From assembly GCA_031216915.1 (NCBI GenBank), contig CM062289.1:248187187-248251186 (forward strand): a stretch of DNA of 64,000 bases, written 5' to 3'. Of the stretch, positions 33,653 through 45,560 are shown piece after piece. The position numbers and the translations under genes were made by a program. The stretch is from Pictodentalium vernedei. Lineage: Eukaryota; Mollusca; Scaphopoda; Dentaliida; Dentaliidae. Below the pieces are notes generated by a model. The model made no database searches. It was not told the DNA's origin and was given only the letters and a program-made list of their open reading frames with translations. Position 1 is the first letter of the stretch, and each line of letters begins with the position of its first letter.

Positions 33653-33899
33653 TTAACCCTAACGTAACGTAACGGTCAAAACCGGCCAGCGCTATTCTCA
33701 AAAATCTCCAATTAATTTTTATTATTTTTTCATTGTTTGTCTCAAAAACAGGTTATGACCATGATAGGAACGAGCTCGCCGAGCTCGTTCCAACGAGGGG
33801 TCATAACCTATGTTTTTGAGACAAAAAGTGAAAGCAATTAGTTATTCAAGATTTTTTTTTGCTAGTGTTGTCTTCTTTTCATGTTAGGCAAAGGGTTAA
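33653..33899 (+). mobile_element. TTAA hairpin MITE family 1, copy 6
   Basis: TTAACCCTAACGTAACG at left, GCAAAGGGTTAA at right. One hairpin arm is altered (CATGATAGGAACG) relative to the other (GTTCCAACGAGG). Confidence 0.85.
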
Positions 33900-35110
33900 T
33901 AACCAGAAGAAGGGTTAGATCATATAATAAAACTACATTCAGTTGAAAAATTTATTCCAGAGGAATTAATAACTGCAAATTTGTCTAAAAATTGTACAAT
34001 TGTGGCTGTCGACACTCCAACATTTCTTTGCCGTTACTGACAGAAAAGTTTCAAGTTTACACACCCACAAATGCTTTAGTACTAAAATCAGTACGCTAGT
34101 AAAAGAGGAAGCTGTCTGTTTGACTGGGAGGCAGTTGGTCTGACAGCCAATTAGACTGGGAGTGGGGTTGTCGTGGCTGCGAATTCAACAGGAGGGGCAG
34201 TTGTCCTGCTTGCCAGTTTGCCTGGGGGCAGTTGCCTGACTGCACTTTTTGAATGTGGTTGGGCACTTGTTCTACGGTTCTACCACCATAATTTTTGATA
34301 TGACTGGCCTTTTATCTAACGGTTTTCTTTCGGCCATGTTCTTGCCATTGCAATGTAATGTTCGAAGGTCAAGACCGTAGGTCAAATCCGAAAGTTATGT
34401 GGTAAAAATGGTAAGCTTTGCATCTTGGGCGTTATTGATACAAAAAAGGGAGGAAGGAAGATGTTACAGTGGCGAATCCAGTGTTTGGGGGCACCACACA
34501 TCAGATCATGGGCCGCGGCTCTTGGGAGGGGGGGGGGGGAGCACATGCCTTCTGAACGTTGGAAGCCAATTTAATAACGTCCCATACCACAAGAGACACG
34601 TGAAGGATCCATGGATATATGCATGTGGTAACATATTATCCACGACAACACATGATCATCCATTATACATCAGATGAGCAGTAGGTGGCCAAATTCATCT
34701 TATTATTCAAATCGTCGTTAAACAGACCTTACGGTACGAAAACTATTAGCACTTAATTGTCAGTAGTGGATTCAGACTTGCCCGGAGCAGGTGTACGCAT
34801 CTCTAAAATTGTCTTATTTTTTACAATCGAGTTTTTATTGGTTCAGTGTCGATAAAGTATACGAAACCCCATCGTACGTTTCACGTTTATAATTTACAAA
34901 TACAATTTTAGTCCTAATATCGCATACTTCCGGCAACTTTACGTACGAAGAAATGGATTCCAGTGGGGAAAAACACAGCGAAGGGATGGTTCCTGCTTGG
35001 CAGTCATTCAGTTGAAGAGGGGGTGTTTGGATTTGCGACCCCCGCCCTCTCAATAATTTTTCCATTCGAGACATTTTCTCGGGATTGGAGTCTAAGATAT
35101 TTTATCGGAT
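33900..35110. other. Non-coding DNA
   Basis: No gene supported. G-tract 34528-34539. 35030-35095 is a copy of the dispersed repeat also at 20.7 kb. Confidence 0.5.
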
Positions 35111-35114
35111 ATCA

Positions 35115-35600
35115 CGTACAAGCAGAGTTATCATTGGTTGAAGACAAGTGCACCATCGACGTACAGTACGCTTTAGTGCACAGCGCCATCATACCCCAAC
35201 GTAGGCAAACGGGATTAAGTGCCTTGCCCTTTTACGAGTGGAGGGTGGAGGAAGCCGGAGTACTAGGAGAGAACCACTGGGCAGCGGCGAGCAACTGCCA
35301 GACCCATAACGTACTAACTCCACACAAGCAGGGTTATCACTGGTTGAAGACAAGTGCACCATCGACGTGCAGTACGCTTTGGTGCACAGCGCCACCGTGT
35401 CCCCACGTGGGCATTCGGGATTAAGTGCCTTGCCCAAGGACATAACGTAGTACCCCCCTCGTCCCCTGAGTTCCAATGTGTTCTATGTGCCAGTAGGCAC
35501 ATAGAACACATTGGAACTTAAGAGACGCCCTGGCGGTGATCTAACCCTGGACCTTTCGGTTTGAAGTCCAATATCGTAACTACTAAGCCGTCGCGCTCTC
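35115..35600 (-). mobile_element. Two tandem SINE segments, minus strand, with a palindrome insert
   Basis: A partial copy (35115-35230: ACCATCGACGTACAGTACGC, GATTAAGTGCCTTGCCC) is followed by a longer copy (35235-35600) with the same motifs and a tRNA-like head at the right. A 50-bp perfect hairpin (35469-35518) interrupts the second copy between body and head. Confidence 0.75.
35469..35518. repeat. Perfect 23-bp-arm hairpin
   Basis: Arms 35469-35491 and 35496-35518, loop AGTA. The arm contains GTTCTATGTGCC, also found in the hairpin at 37884. Confidence 0.92.
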
Positions 35601-35929
35601 AGATTTGATATTTGGACTTGTGTCACACATACAGTTGGTCACACAAAAGGTCTGTAGGACCCGATTCGAGCTGTTACGTATCATATTAATGAACGCATGC
35701 AGTATTGGGCTAACGTTTAATTTAAATCTGTAAATGACAAGCGCAGCCACTTTTGTCAGTGAACAACATATTTTATACGAAATTCTGGTTACGAAAGTTG
35801 AAGTCTGCAAGTGAGATGCTAACATTATTCATAGCAGTGGCGTAGCGGGGATTTAGGGGGATGCCACACCCACCACCAATAATTTTTCCAATTGGAACGT
35901 TTCCTCCAGATTCGAGCCTTAGATATCGA

Positions 35930-36203
35930 TTTGCTCTTGATCAAGCCAGAAAATAAGCAGGCTGTCATCAGCAAAATGAGGTCCCAGAGGGTGAATTTAG
36001 TAATGCTACCTGCACAGCAGGTGGCATCACTAAATTTACCCTCTGTGAACCTCAGTCTGAATCAAGGTCTAAAAATTAAACAGAAAGAAGTACCCAGAGG
36101 ATATATTGGCCGACTGTATTGGATAGCCTCATCAAATTCACCCTCTGGGAACCTCATTCTGCAAATGTCAGACTGCTTATTTTCAGGCCTGCTCTTGATA
36201 ATA
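35930..36203. repeat. Nested foldback repeat
   Basis: An inner hairpin (GAGGGTGAATTTAGTAATGC with its complement, about 35982-36052) lies in an outer inverted pair (AAATAAGCAGGCTGTCATCA at 35950; its complement near 36165-36190). Both layers share the AGAGGGTGAATTT segment, so the left arm pairs with two different partners. Confidence 0.7.
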
Positions 36204-36292
36204 AACTATTTATTTAAGCTTATTTGTTTTACAAGGATTGGCGAACAAGTTATGCAACTTATATTAACGCCCCTCCTTGGTCCAACTGCGCC

Positions 36293-36600
36293 GGCGCAGG
36301 CGCAGGCGCAGGCGTGTGGGGTGACCCTCGTAGAGGCAACTTCGTGGCCTCGTTCTTCTCGAATATATAAAGGGATTTTAAATAGCCTGCGCGGAGTATG
36401 TCTCTCTCCGCTCAGAGGACAGCCATTTTACGTCCCCACCCGATAGGACGGTACACTGTGACAGAATCAACCCCACAATTGATTTTGACAGAGAGTGTTC
36501 CGACATCTCGAGAACTTTCCTCGACCGGGGATCGATCCCGTGACCTCTGGCATGAGATACCAGCGTACTTACCCACTCTTGCTAATAGTCATTGGCCTCA
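36293..36600 (-). mobile_element. Second SINE-like family, tRNA-like head on the minus strand
   Basis: Minus strand reads a T-arm-like GGGATCGATCCC with CCAGAGGTCACG before it, then a GGGTGGGGACGTAAAATGG body motif. A GGCGCA triple repeat (36293-36312) lies at the far end. Family not certain. Confidence 0.45.
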
Positions 36601-37880
36601 TTGTGAGACCAGATTTGATGCTTAGATTTAGGTCACACACACAGTCATACAAATTAAGGTCTGTAACAACCAATTCAAGTTGCAAGAGGCTAGCACGACC
36701 AAATTTGGAGTCCTGGTACGGTTCGTGTTAATTAACTACGAAGTTGCGTCCCGACTACTACATATATGTATATTTTATTCGTCCACAAATAAATAATTCT
36801 CACAAAAGTCGTGATTTTCTTTAAAACTATAATGCGGAGTGACTAATATTTCCACTATATCATCGAGGCATGCCTTCGGCGAAGGCTTGCCTTGATGAAG
36901 TAGGTGGAATATGTTATCAGTCAGGACTTGAGCCATCACGATTGGGAAGGTTTACACTCTTTACCCCAATCGGTCATCTCCGCTGTGCCTTTCCTTCCGA
37001 GTGGGAGTTTGGTCTCCAATAGTTGCAGTTGGGCGAATTAATAAATCTTTGTGCGATTCTGATCATGGGAATGTGGTCGCAACCAATCGCTTCTTCCAAC
37101 TGCTCGAAATATCTGTGGAGGTGCAGGTGTTTACTTCTTAACTCGCATGACAACATGAAAATCTGCAATTCAGAAAACGACAGCAACTGTCAATAAATCA
37201 ACCCGTGTGTAGGCCTATTTATCTGCATAGCTGTGGGTTGATGGAAATACACCAAGTACGAACGAATGCCTGTCAACCGCAATTCAACTTTCTTGGTTTT
37301 GACACCAGCAGCAGGGGTGTCAGCCGCCATATATGCTGACGTCAAACACTATGCGGAGTAATTTTCTTCAATGTGAGTCTTGCTTAGATTAAAAGCAATG
37401 GTATTTAATCGAGGCAGTTGGCATGATTTCGCCTTCATATTCACATGCGTGCATTTGATCAATGGTCAACTATTGAGACTATGAAATGTCCAACCAAGTT
37501 AAAAAATCACGTTCTTTCTTGACACTTTGAAGCCCATCAGTGGCGAAGTTATTTCTTGGAGTCCGAACATTTTAAAGTGACGTTTGTTATACATTGGCCA
37601 ACTTTTTAGGCTTAGGGCCAAAAGCGGATCAGGAAACCACCAGCCCACCCTCACTCGACATTAACATTCAATTTAGACCATTCCTTTTCAGCCGTCAAGA
37701 TTGTTTGATTTCAGAAAACGAAATATACTTCTGAATGATAGAGTGATTTCAAAAATTATTTAAATTTGAAGATATTACCCATTTCATAAGAGATCAGCCT
37801 GTTTAAATCTACAAATTTGGTGATTAAAGAATTAGAAACAATCTTGAGTAGATTTCCGAAAATATTCATATCATTTTTAA
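36601..37880. other. Non-coding DNA, one small hairpin
   Basis: CATCGAGGCATGCCTTCGGC with its complement at about 36862-36898. No gene supported. Confidence 0.5.
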
Positions 37881-37883
37881 TAT

Positions 37884-37951
37884 CGTCGCCTGAGTGTTAG
37901 AATGTTCTATGTGCCATAGGGGACATCCAACATTCTAGCGCTCAGGCGACG
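37884..37951. repeat. 28-bp-arm hairpin with shared GTTCTATGTGCC core
   Basis: Arms 37884-37911 and 37924-37951 match at 24 of 28 positions. The segment around the loop resembles that at 35469-35518. Confidence 0.8.
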
Positions 37952-37957
37952 CTATGC

Positions 37958-38210
37958 TTAACCCTTTACCTAACATGAAAAGCAGACGACACTTGCAAAA
38001 AAAATCTTGAATAACTAATCTTTTTCATTTTTTGTCTCAAAAACATAGGTTATGACCCCTCGTTGGAACGAGCTCGACGAGCTCGTTCCAACGAGGGGTC
38101 ATAACCTATGGTTTTGAGACAAAAAATGAAAAAAAAATAATGAAAATTAATTAGCGGTTTTTGAGAATAGCGCTGTCCGCTTTTGGCCTTTACGTTGGGT
38201 AAAGGGTTAA
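37958..38210 (-). mobile_element. TTAA hairpin MITE family 1, copy 7
   Basis: TTAACCCTTTACCTAACATG to TTGGGTAAAGGGTTAA. Both hairpin arms carry the C-G variant (CTCGTTGG / CCAACGAG) where other copies have T-A (CTCATTGG / CCAATGAG). Confidence 0.9.
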
Positions 38211-39030
38211 CAAGAATAATGGTTTCGCGTACATTTTTCCATTTTTATGAACGCTTTTATCCCCCCCCCACCCCTGCATTTTGCCATTTTCTTCCGGCAT
38301 TTTCATCTAAAATCTCTTGATATAGAAATCTTAAAATGGTGTTCGAATTTGAGATGATGCTAATATGACCAAAAATGGCGGAAAATTTTGTTTGTGTTAA
38401 AAAACATATGACCACTTTCTAAAGAACACTTTCTAAAGCATGTTTTAAGTTTTCTTTTGCAACCCCTTCTATGCTTTTTGGGAACATTTAGACATTTTTT
38501 AACCCTGTGCTGGGAAAGTTTGATGGAAATCAAAAACACACTTTCTAGTGAGTTTTAATTTTTCACTTAGCAATATTTCTTACACAGTATCATTGTTTCA
38601 CAATTATAGATGGGAGATGACTCATTACTTTAAAAAAAAATATGTGTTGTCCCTTAAAAAGTATCAATTCATCTTTGAACACAAAACAAATTTTCAGCCA
38701 TTTTTGGGTCATCTGACCATCACCTAAAGACTGGACGAACAATATTATTGCACGAAGTGAAGTAAACTATAGATATGGCAGAATGTAAGCTTTACAGTTC
38801 CCAAGATAACGACACGCCAGACTATTGTAATTTTTTTTTGTTTCCTTAACAACACCATAGAGTAGAGAAGCTCTATGACAACACGCACTGTGATCTTCGT
38901 GCTCGACCTGGCATATAACCACTATCAGAAAGACAAAACAGACCACAGAGAATGAACAATTGTCATGAATGCACTGAGTGAGGTTTGATCGGCAGTTAAT
39001 TTCACAGCTTCAATTTGACCATCAGTAGTT
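38211..39030. other. Non-coding DNA
   Basis: Nothing recognised. Confidence 0.5.
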
Positions 39031-39366
39031 TTCACTGGGATTTAACGACACTTTCGACACAGCCAGGGTCACCTCATGTCGAAGAGTTTTACGGGTTTAG
39101 GGAACCGGAGTACCCGGAGAGAATCACCGAGCATCGGCGAGTAACTGTCAGACTACCCATTGTACTAACTCCACACAACCAGGGTTAGCATTGGATGAAG
39201 CCATGTACAAGCAGTAAGCCCTAGTGCACAGCGCCACAGTTCACCCACGTGAAGAATGGGTATCACCTGCCTTTGCCCAAGAACACAACGCAGTTGCCCC
39301 TGGCGCGGAAAAAAAATCATACTATAGACCTTTCTGTTTAAAGTCCACTTAGCCACCGCGTTTCGA
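39031..39366 (-). mobile_element. tRNA-derived SINE, minus strand
   Basis: Contains GGGATTTAACGACACTTTC, GAGTACCCGGAGAGAA, CACCTGCCTTTGCCC and a degraded head at the right (TTAGCCACCGCG). Its TTAA at 39042-39045 is the empty counterpart of the MITE site at 18929. Confidence 0.75.
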
Positions 39367-39531
39367 GCAGAGGATTATTTTATTAAAAGATCACACTGCA
39401 TTTGAAACCTAGTTGTATGTGCAGCTGTTTGAGACCGATTATCGAAAAATGTTGAATTGGCTTATAATTACGTATATCAAATTTTTTCCTGCTCTGCGAA
39501 GTCATATCATTACACACAAAATAACTTGTTT

Positions 39532-39625
39532 AACCCTCTGCGTACTGTTGACGAAATATCAATTTACGGCCTTCAGTTTCTGTAAATTTTGAAGCAGTGT
39601 GTAGAGAATTAACTGTTGAAAGACA
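39532..39625 (+). mobile_element. Left-end fragment of a TTAA element (family 3-like)
   Basis: TTAACCCTCTGCGTACTGTT followed by GACGAAATATC resembles the end of the element at 62041 (CCCTCTGCACTCTGATGTCG). The right end is not found. Confidence 0.4.
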
Positions 39626-39666
39626 GCGTGGCGGGGGTGAGGGTGGGGGGAGGGGTGCTTAATGGG

Positions 39667-39895
39667 TTAACCCTTTGAACCTGACAGACTATTTTTCCGG
39701 GCCAGGAAAATGATAGGTCATAATTTCATTACGTAAGGTGTGGCTACTCAGTGAATTTGGGGGTAGACTAATCAATATGTTCAACCAGCAGCCTCGGGGC
39801 TGCACGTTGAAAATATTCATTGGTCAACCACCAAATAATAATGAATATGGACTCTTCCAGATGCCATAATGGTTCAAAGGGTTAAGAACAAGTAT
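39667..39895. mobile_element. TTAA MITE family 4
   Basis: TTAACCCTTTGAACC to GGTTCAAAGGGTTAA, 229 bp, with a different central hairpin (AGCAGCCTCGGGGCTGC near 39787). Ends start CCC next to TTAA like the other families. Confidence 0.82.
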
Positions 39896-41120
39896 TTCAT
39901 CAATGTTAAGATCTTGCGCATCACAAAGTAGTACAATCTCTTAGAAGTCACGTTTTGAACGGCTTAAGTTATTCCAGTTTTCAATATTTCACAAAAAATA
40001 TTTCCTGAAAAAAATTCGGAATTTTTTCGAACTGGAGATCGTACCAAAATATTGTAGTGTCTCGTAACTAGCAGCTTCTTTGATAGCTAATATACTGTGT
40101 CGAACAGGAGCAAAACCATATATCTGTTATTGTCAAAAAAATATTTATTTGAATGTTTTGAGGATATGAAAAGTGATGTCTGAGAGCAAAAACACCTGCC
40201 ATAAAATTTTCGGAGCTTTGTTAAACTTCTCCCACAGAAGGATGTCCTACACTATACGTAAGTAAAGTTCTATTATTTACCCATTTCAGCAGGCGCGTAG
40301 CCAATATTCTATAATAGGGGGTGGCCTAGCCCCCCCCCCCCCCCCCCGGGGGGGGGGGGTATGCAGGAATATATGATTTTTAACTTTCGACATGTTAGAC
40401 CACCCACCCATCCCTTTCCCCAATTTTATTTCCATTTTCGACAGTTTTTTTCCAACCAGTTTCGATCACCCACTCTCCCACCCCACTTTTATGGATATTC
40501 ACAGTCCTTCTCGGTATTTACTACAGTTTTAAAATGTCCACAGGGGTGGTCTCTATATCTATATCATTTTCTCCAGTATTATTTGCCCAGAATCTTTACA
40601 GGAAGTTGATGTCTGCTTGATGAGCATGTTGTATTGAGAAAAAAAACGTCCTCACAATATGGTGAGTTTTCTTTAAGTTCGTGGTCTAATATCCTCCTAT
40701 AACAGTATTGTGGATTTACAGTTTGGATCATGGGGCAAGATAAATTAAATGGTGACAGCTGATCATATGTTGAAAAAACGATTTAATTTTCACAAATCCT
40801 AACTTCCAGAATTGAACATTTTGAGTTGTCTGCTTGTATCCATGTTAAACAGACATGGACTGTGAGATACCCAAATAGACCAATGTTTTAATCAGGTTGC
40901 CCAGGGAGTGTACCACCAAATATTTTTGCCAGGCTGCTACTAAAGGTGCTAGATAAGTAATGGAATTTTGTTTATTTTGAAATTCCCACCTCTGATATTC
41001 TTTAAATTCAAATTAAATATACACAAATTATACATCAAAATGAAGGTTGGGGCGTATAGCACACACAGGCCTGCACCCAGGGTCGGCGGGAGGGGGCACG
41101 TAGGGGGGACCTCCCCAACC
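39896..41120. other. Non-coding DNA, C18-G12 tract
   Basis: 40330-40359 is C18 directly followed by G12, itself a hairpin. No gene. Confidence 0.5.
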
Positions 41121-41129
41121 TGGACATAA

Positions 41130-42030
41130 TCCCATCATTTTTCCATCCAGAATCATTTTATCCCCCCCCCCCCCCCCAAGTGACTAAAGTTCAGTAATTT
41201 GGATACATCCTGCCAAACACATGTGCGCCTGGCCGACCATGGTTCGGCCCGGTATGGAAAAAATTTAACATTTGGCATTAAAAGGCGCAATTTCCTGTCT
41301 TCTGAAGGATCAATTCCAACTTCAACATATCCCACGAAGTTTTATTTTTTCTGCTCAAATAACAAGAGTCATTATTTGATTTTTTTTTTTTTATTTCTGC
41401 CCACTAACTTTTGAATTACCATCCTGAATCATTTTACCCCCCCCCCCCCCCCCCACACCCCCGCCTCATAGTAACTAAGTTCCACTAATTTGGATACACC
41501 GTGCCAAGCACATGTGCGCCGGCTCGACCAGTTCGACCCGGCATGGGAAAAATTTTTAATTTGGCATTAAAAGGAGTAATTTTCTGTCTTCTGAAGGATC
41601 AATTCCTACTTCAACATACCCCAAAATTTTGCATTAAAAGGAGCAATTTCCTGTCTTCCGAAGGATCAACTCCTGCTTCAACATACCCCAAAAAGTTTTA
41701 TTTTTTCTGCTCAAATAACAAGATTCATTATTTGCAATTTTTTATTTCTGTCCACTAACTTTTGAAGGACTATTCAGAATCATTTATCCCCCTCCCCACC
41801 CCCTCCACCTCGTCAAAGTGACAAAATTCCACTAATTTGGATACTCTTTGCCAAGCACATGTGCCCCGGGTCGACCATGGTTCCATCCGGCGTGTAAAAA
41901 TTTTAAAATTTGGCATTAAAAGGAGCAATTTCCTGTCTTTGTCCCGTGGAAAGCCTCTGTTTGCGAAGGCATTTCTCCTACTTTCAGTTACGAGTAACCA
42001 CTCATCACTTGAAATTTAACCTGCTCTTGA
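41130..42030 (+). repeat. Three diverged direct repeats of about 300 bp
   Basis: Units start near 41150, 41440 and 41775. Each has AATTTGGATAC, CACATGTGC, TTGGCATTAAAAGG and TTCCTGTCTT, followed in the first two by TTTTATTTTTTCTGCTCAAA. C-tracts lie at the start of the first two (41162-41177, 41437-41454). Confidence 0.8.
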
Positions 42031-42219
42031 AGACAGCTAATCTCTTCTGTTAATTTGGATTTTCCTGAAAGGAAAATCTATTTGTTATTGCCAAGATTAT
42101 TATTCTTTTTTTTTTTTTTTTTTGTTTTTGTTTTTTTTGTTTTTTTTTGTTTTTCCAACACATCGGGGAAAGAGTTTTCTCGAAAACGGTCTTTAAGATT
42201 TTTTTCAAACTTTGCACGA

Positions 42220-43430
42220 TCAATGACGGCCATGAGTTCTAATAAATAAAACCACCAGTATTTGGGGGAAAATGTTTCTTGGTGGGCAAAAACGCCCCAA
42301 AACGCCCAAAGCTTTGTAGGCCAATATCTCATGAAAGAAAAAAGCTATCGATTTAATTTTTTGACAGACTTGTCAGAATTACTCTTGTCTAAAACAATAT
42401 AATCGGTATTTTTTTCCATTTTTTATGTTTTCTGCCAAAATTTTTCACAAAACAGAAAGTTATCTCAAAAATCGGCCATTTTGGATTGAAATATCGAGAT
42501 TTAAATATAACGAGCCCTCTAAAAGGGTTGCAAATTGAAGGAAGTAATACCGCTTTATAAAAAAAATCGAAAGAATTTCGTTTCGATTTTTCGGTAATCC
42601 AAAATGGCGGCCGAAAAATCGAATTTTTATTTTCGGTTATTTATGTGTTTCAGGCCATTTGGAGACGAAACAAAAAAATTTTTTGCACCAGAAAAATTTT
42701 CGGTTAGGACTTAGAAATTTTCGACCAAAAGTCGGAATTTTTTGTTTCCACCGGGCTACTTTGCCGTCACAGTACTCATCAAGTGGGACGATTTGAAAGC
42801 TTCTAAGGGTAGAAATGTTGAAGTCACAGTGTACATGAACAGTTATCATCTTTTGGAAATGGAGTTGTTCTTAATTTGGCTTCCGCTAGCAGTCAAACAT
42901 GGCTTCGGGACACTGTGACCAAAAATTGAAAAAAAATTTCTTGTTTTCTTTTTACTTTATTATGTCTAGATTCATTATTTCTCATAAATAAAAACTATCA
43001 ATGACGGCCATAAGTCCTAATAAATAAAACCATCAGTATTTGGGGGAAAATGTTTCTTGGTGGGCAAAAACGCCCAAAAACACCCAAAGCTTCGTAGGCC
43101 AATATCTCATGAAAGAAAAAAGCTATCGACTTAATTTTTTGACAGACTTGTCAGAATTACTCTTGTCTAAAACAAATATAATCGGTATTTTTTTCCATTT
43201 TTTTATGTTTTCTGCCAAAATTTTTCACAAAACGGAAAGTTATCTCAAAAATCGGCCATTTTGGATTGAAATATCGAGATTTAAATATAACGAGCCCTCT
43301 AAAAGGGTTCCAAAGTGAAGGCAGTAATACTGCTTTATAAAAAAAATCGAAAGAATTTCGTTTCGATTTTTCGTCAATCCAAAATGGCGGCCAAAAAATC
43401 GAAATTTTTTTTTTCGTTTTTTATGCGTTT
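42220..43430 (+). repeat. Two direct repeats of about 430 bp, 780 bp apart
   Basis: 42220-42660 and 42995-43430 share TCAATGACGGCCAT, GGGGGAAAATGTTTCTTGG and AAAATGGCGGCC. The copies are close in sequence. Confidence 0.85.
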
Positions 43431-45560
43431 TGTTCAATTTTGAGACGAAAAAACATTTTTTTTTTACACTGAAAATTTTCGGTCCGGTTCGGACTTCCGA
43501 AATTTTCGACCAAAATTCGGAAATTTTTGTTTTTGTTTTTTATGTGTTTTGTTCAATTTTGAGACGAAAACAATTTTTTTTTTTTTTTTACACTACACCA
43601 CCAAAAAACGAAAATTGGTCTTCAGACTGGTACTTTGACCTAATTATACTGTACTACCGGAGTGGGTTAAAAGTGGTGATGATTGCGAATGTGTAGCACA
43701 TATATAGGTTAAAAGATTCCCCATAGTTTGGAAGCACAATTTTGTTGCGTTTGCCTTCGGGCGGTCGCCAAAAGTACACTCTCGGCCTCTCAACGGTCCG
43801 TACACCCTCTTTTTGGCATGAGAATACTCGGCGTTCTTGACTCGTATAAGGCTTCCGTGATTCAAATGGCAACATTCACAGTCTCCTTTAACCTTTCCCC
43901 ACCCCATGGGAATAAGGTTTTATTTCACTTGGCTTCTGATGGCTGGAGAACTACCACTCCGGTTCGGACTTTTCGACCAAAATCCGGAAATGTTTGTCTT
44001 TATTTTTTATGTGTTTTGTTCAATTTTGAGAGGAAAAAAATTTTTTTTTTTTTTTTACACTACACCAAAAAAACGAAAAATCGGTCTTCAGACTGGTACT
44101 TTGACCTAATTATACTGTACTACCGGAGTGGGTTAAAAGCGGCGGTGATTGAGAATGTGTAGCCCATATATAGGTAAAAAGATTCCCCGTAGTTTGGAAG
44201 CACAATTTTGTTAAGTTTGGCTTAGGGAGGTCGCCAAAATACACTCTCGGCCTCTCAACGGTCCGTACACCCTCCTTTCGGCATGAGAATACTCGGCGTT
44301 CTTGAATCGTATAAGGTTTCTGTGATTGAAATGGCAACATTCACGGTCTCTTTAAACCTTTCCCCTCCCCAGGGGAATAGGGTTTTATTTCACTTGGCTT
44401 CTGATGGCTGGAGAACTACCGCTCCGGTTCGGACTTGAAAAATTTTGAACCAAAATCGGAATTTTTTTTTCGGTTTTCTGTGCGTTTTGGTCAATTTTGA
44501 AACGAAAAAAATTCTTTACCTGGAAGTTTTTGGTCCGGTCTTCGGTCAGCTACTACGACCTGATTATACTTTACTACCGGAGTGGGTTAAAAGCGGTGGT
44601 GATTTGAAAAATGTGTAGCCCGTATATAGACAAGAAGATTCCCCATAGTGTGGAAGCACAACCTTGTTGCATTTGGATTCGGGCGGTCACGAAATGTACA
44701 CTCTCGGCCTCACAACCATGCGAACACCCTCTTTTTGGCATGAAAATACTCGACGTTCTTGAATCATATAAGGCTTCCGTGGTTGAAATGGCAACATTCA
44801 CCGCCTCTTTAAACCGTTCCCCCACCCCACGGGAATAGGATTTTATTTCACTTGGGTTCTGATGGCTGGAAAACTACCACTCCGGTTCGGACTTGGAAAA
44901 TTTTCAACAAAAATGGGATTTTTTTTTTTGGTTTTCTACGCGTTTTGGTCAAGTTTGAGACGAAAAAAATTGTTTTTTTACCTGGAAGTTTTTGGTCGGG
45001 TCTTCGGACAGGTACTATGACCTCATTATACTTTGCTACCGGAGTGGGTTAAAAGCGGTGGTGATTGAAAATCTGTAGCCCGTATATAGATAAAAAGATT
45101 CCCCGGAGTGTGGAAGCACAATCCTGTTGCATTTGGCTTCGGGTGGTCGCCAAATGTACACTCTCGGCCTCCCAACGGTCCGTACACGGTACACCCTCAT
45201 TTTGGCATGAGAATAATCGACGTTCTTGAATCGTATAAGGCTTCCGTGGTTGAAATGGCAACATTCGCGGTCTCTTTAAACCTTCCCCATCCCATGAGAA
45301 TAGGGTTTTATTCCACTTGGCTTCTGATGGCTGGAGAACTACCACTCCGGTTCGGACTTGGAAACTTTTGAACAAAAATCGGATTTTTTTTTTCGGTTTT
45401 CTATGCGTTTTGGTAAATTTTGAGACAAAAAAATATTTTTTGTTACCTGGAAATTTTTTGGTCCGGTTGGGACTGAAAATGTTTGATCAAAAACCAAACT
45501 TCTTTCTTTCGATCGCCACTTTGATCTGACGAAACTGTACTACGAGACGGGTTAAAGTGG
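43430..45560 (+). repeat. 460-bp tandem repeat, four to five units
   Basis: The marker TACCGGAGTGGGTTAAAAG recurs near 43655, 44121, 44575 and 45037, with a weak fifth near 45545. Each unit has GATTCCCC, CACTCTCGGCCTC, GGCATGA and GGCTGGAGAACTACC-like motifs. The repeated open frames (for example GWRTTTPVRT) move together with the repeat and give no sign of being genes. Confidence 0.88.

Noticed and set aside
35963-36446. 184-codon plus-strand frame
   Set aside because: Runs through a foldback repeat, a GGCGCA repeat and an antisense SINE; no domain.
43728-44162. 144-codon frame and relatives at 44.3-45.5 kb
   Set aside because: They recur with the 460-bp tandem unit, in changing frames, and contain homopolymer-coded K and F runs.
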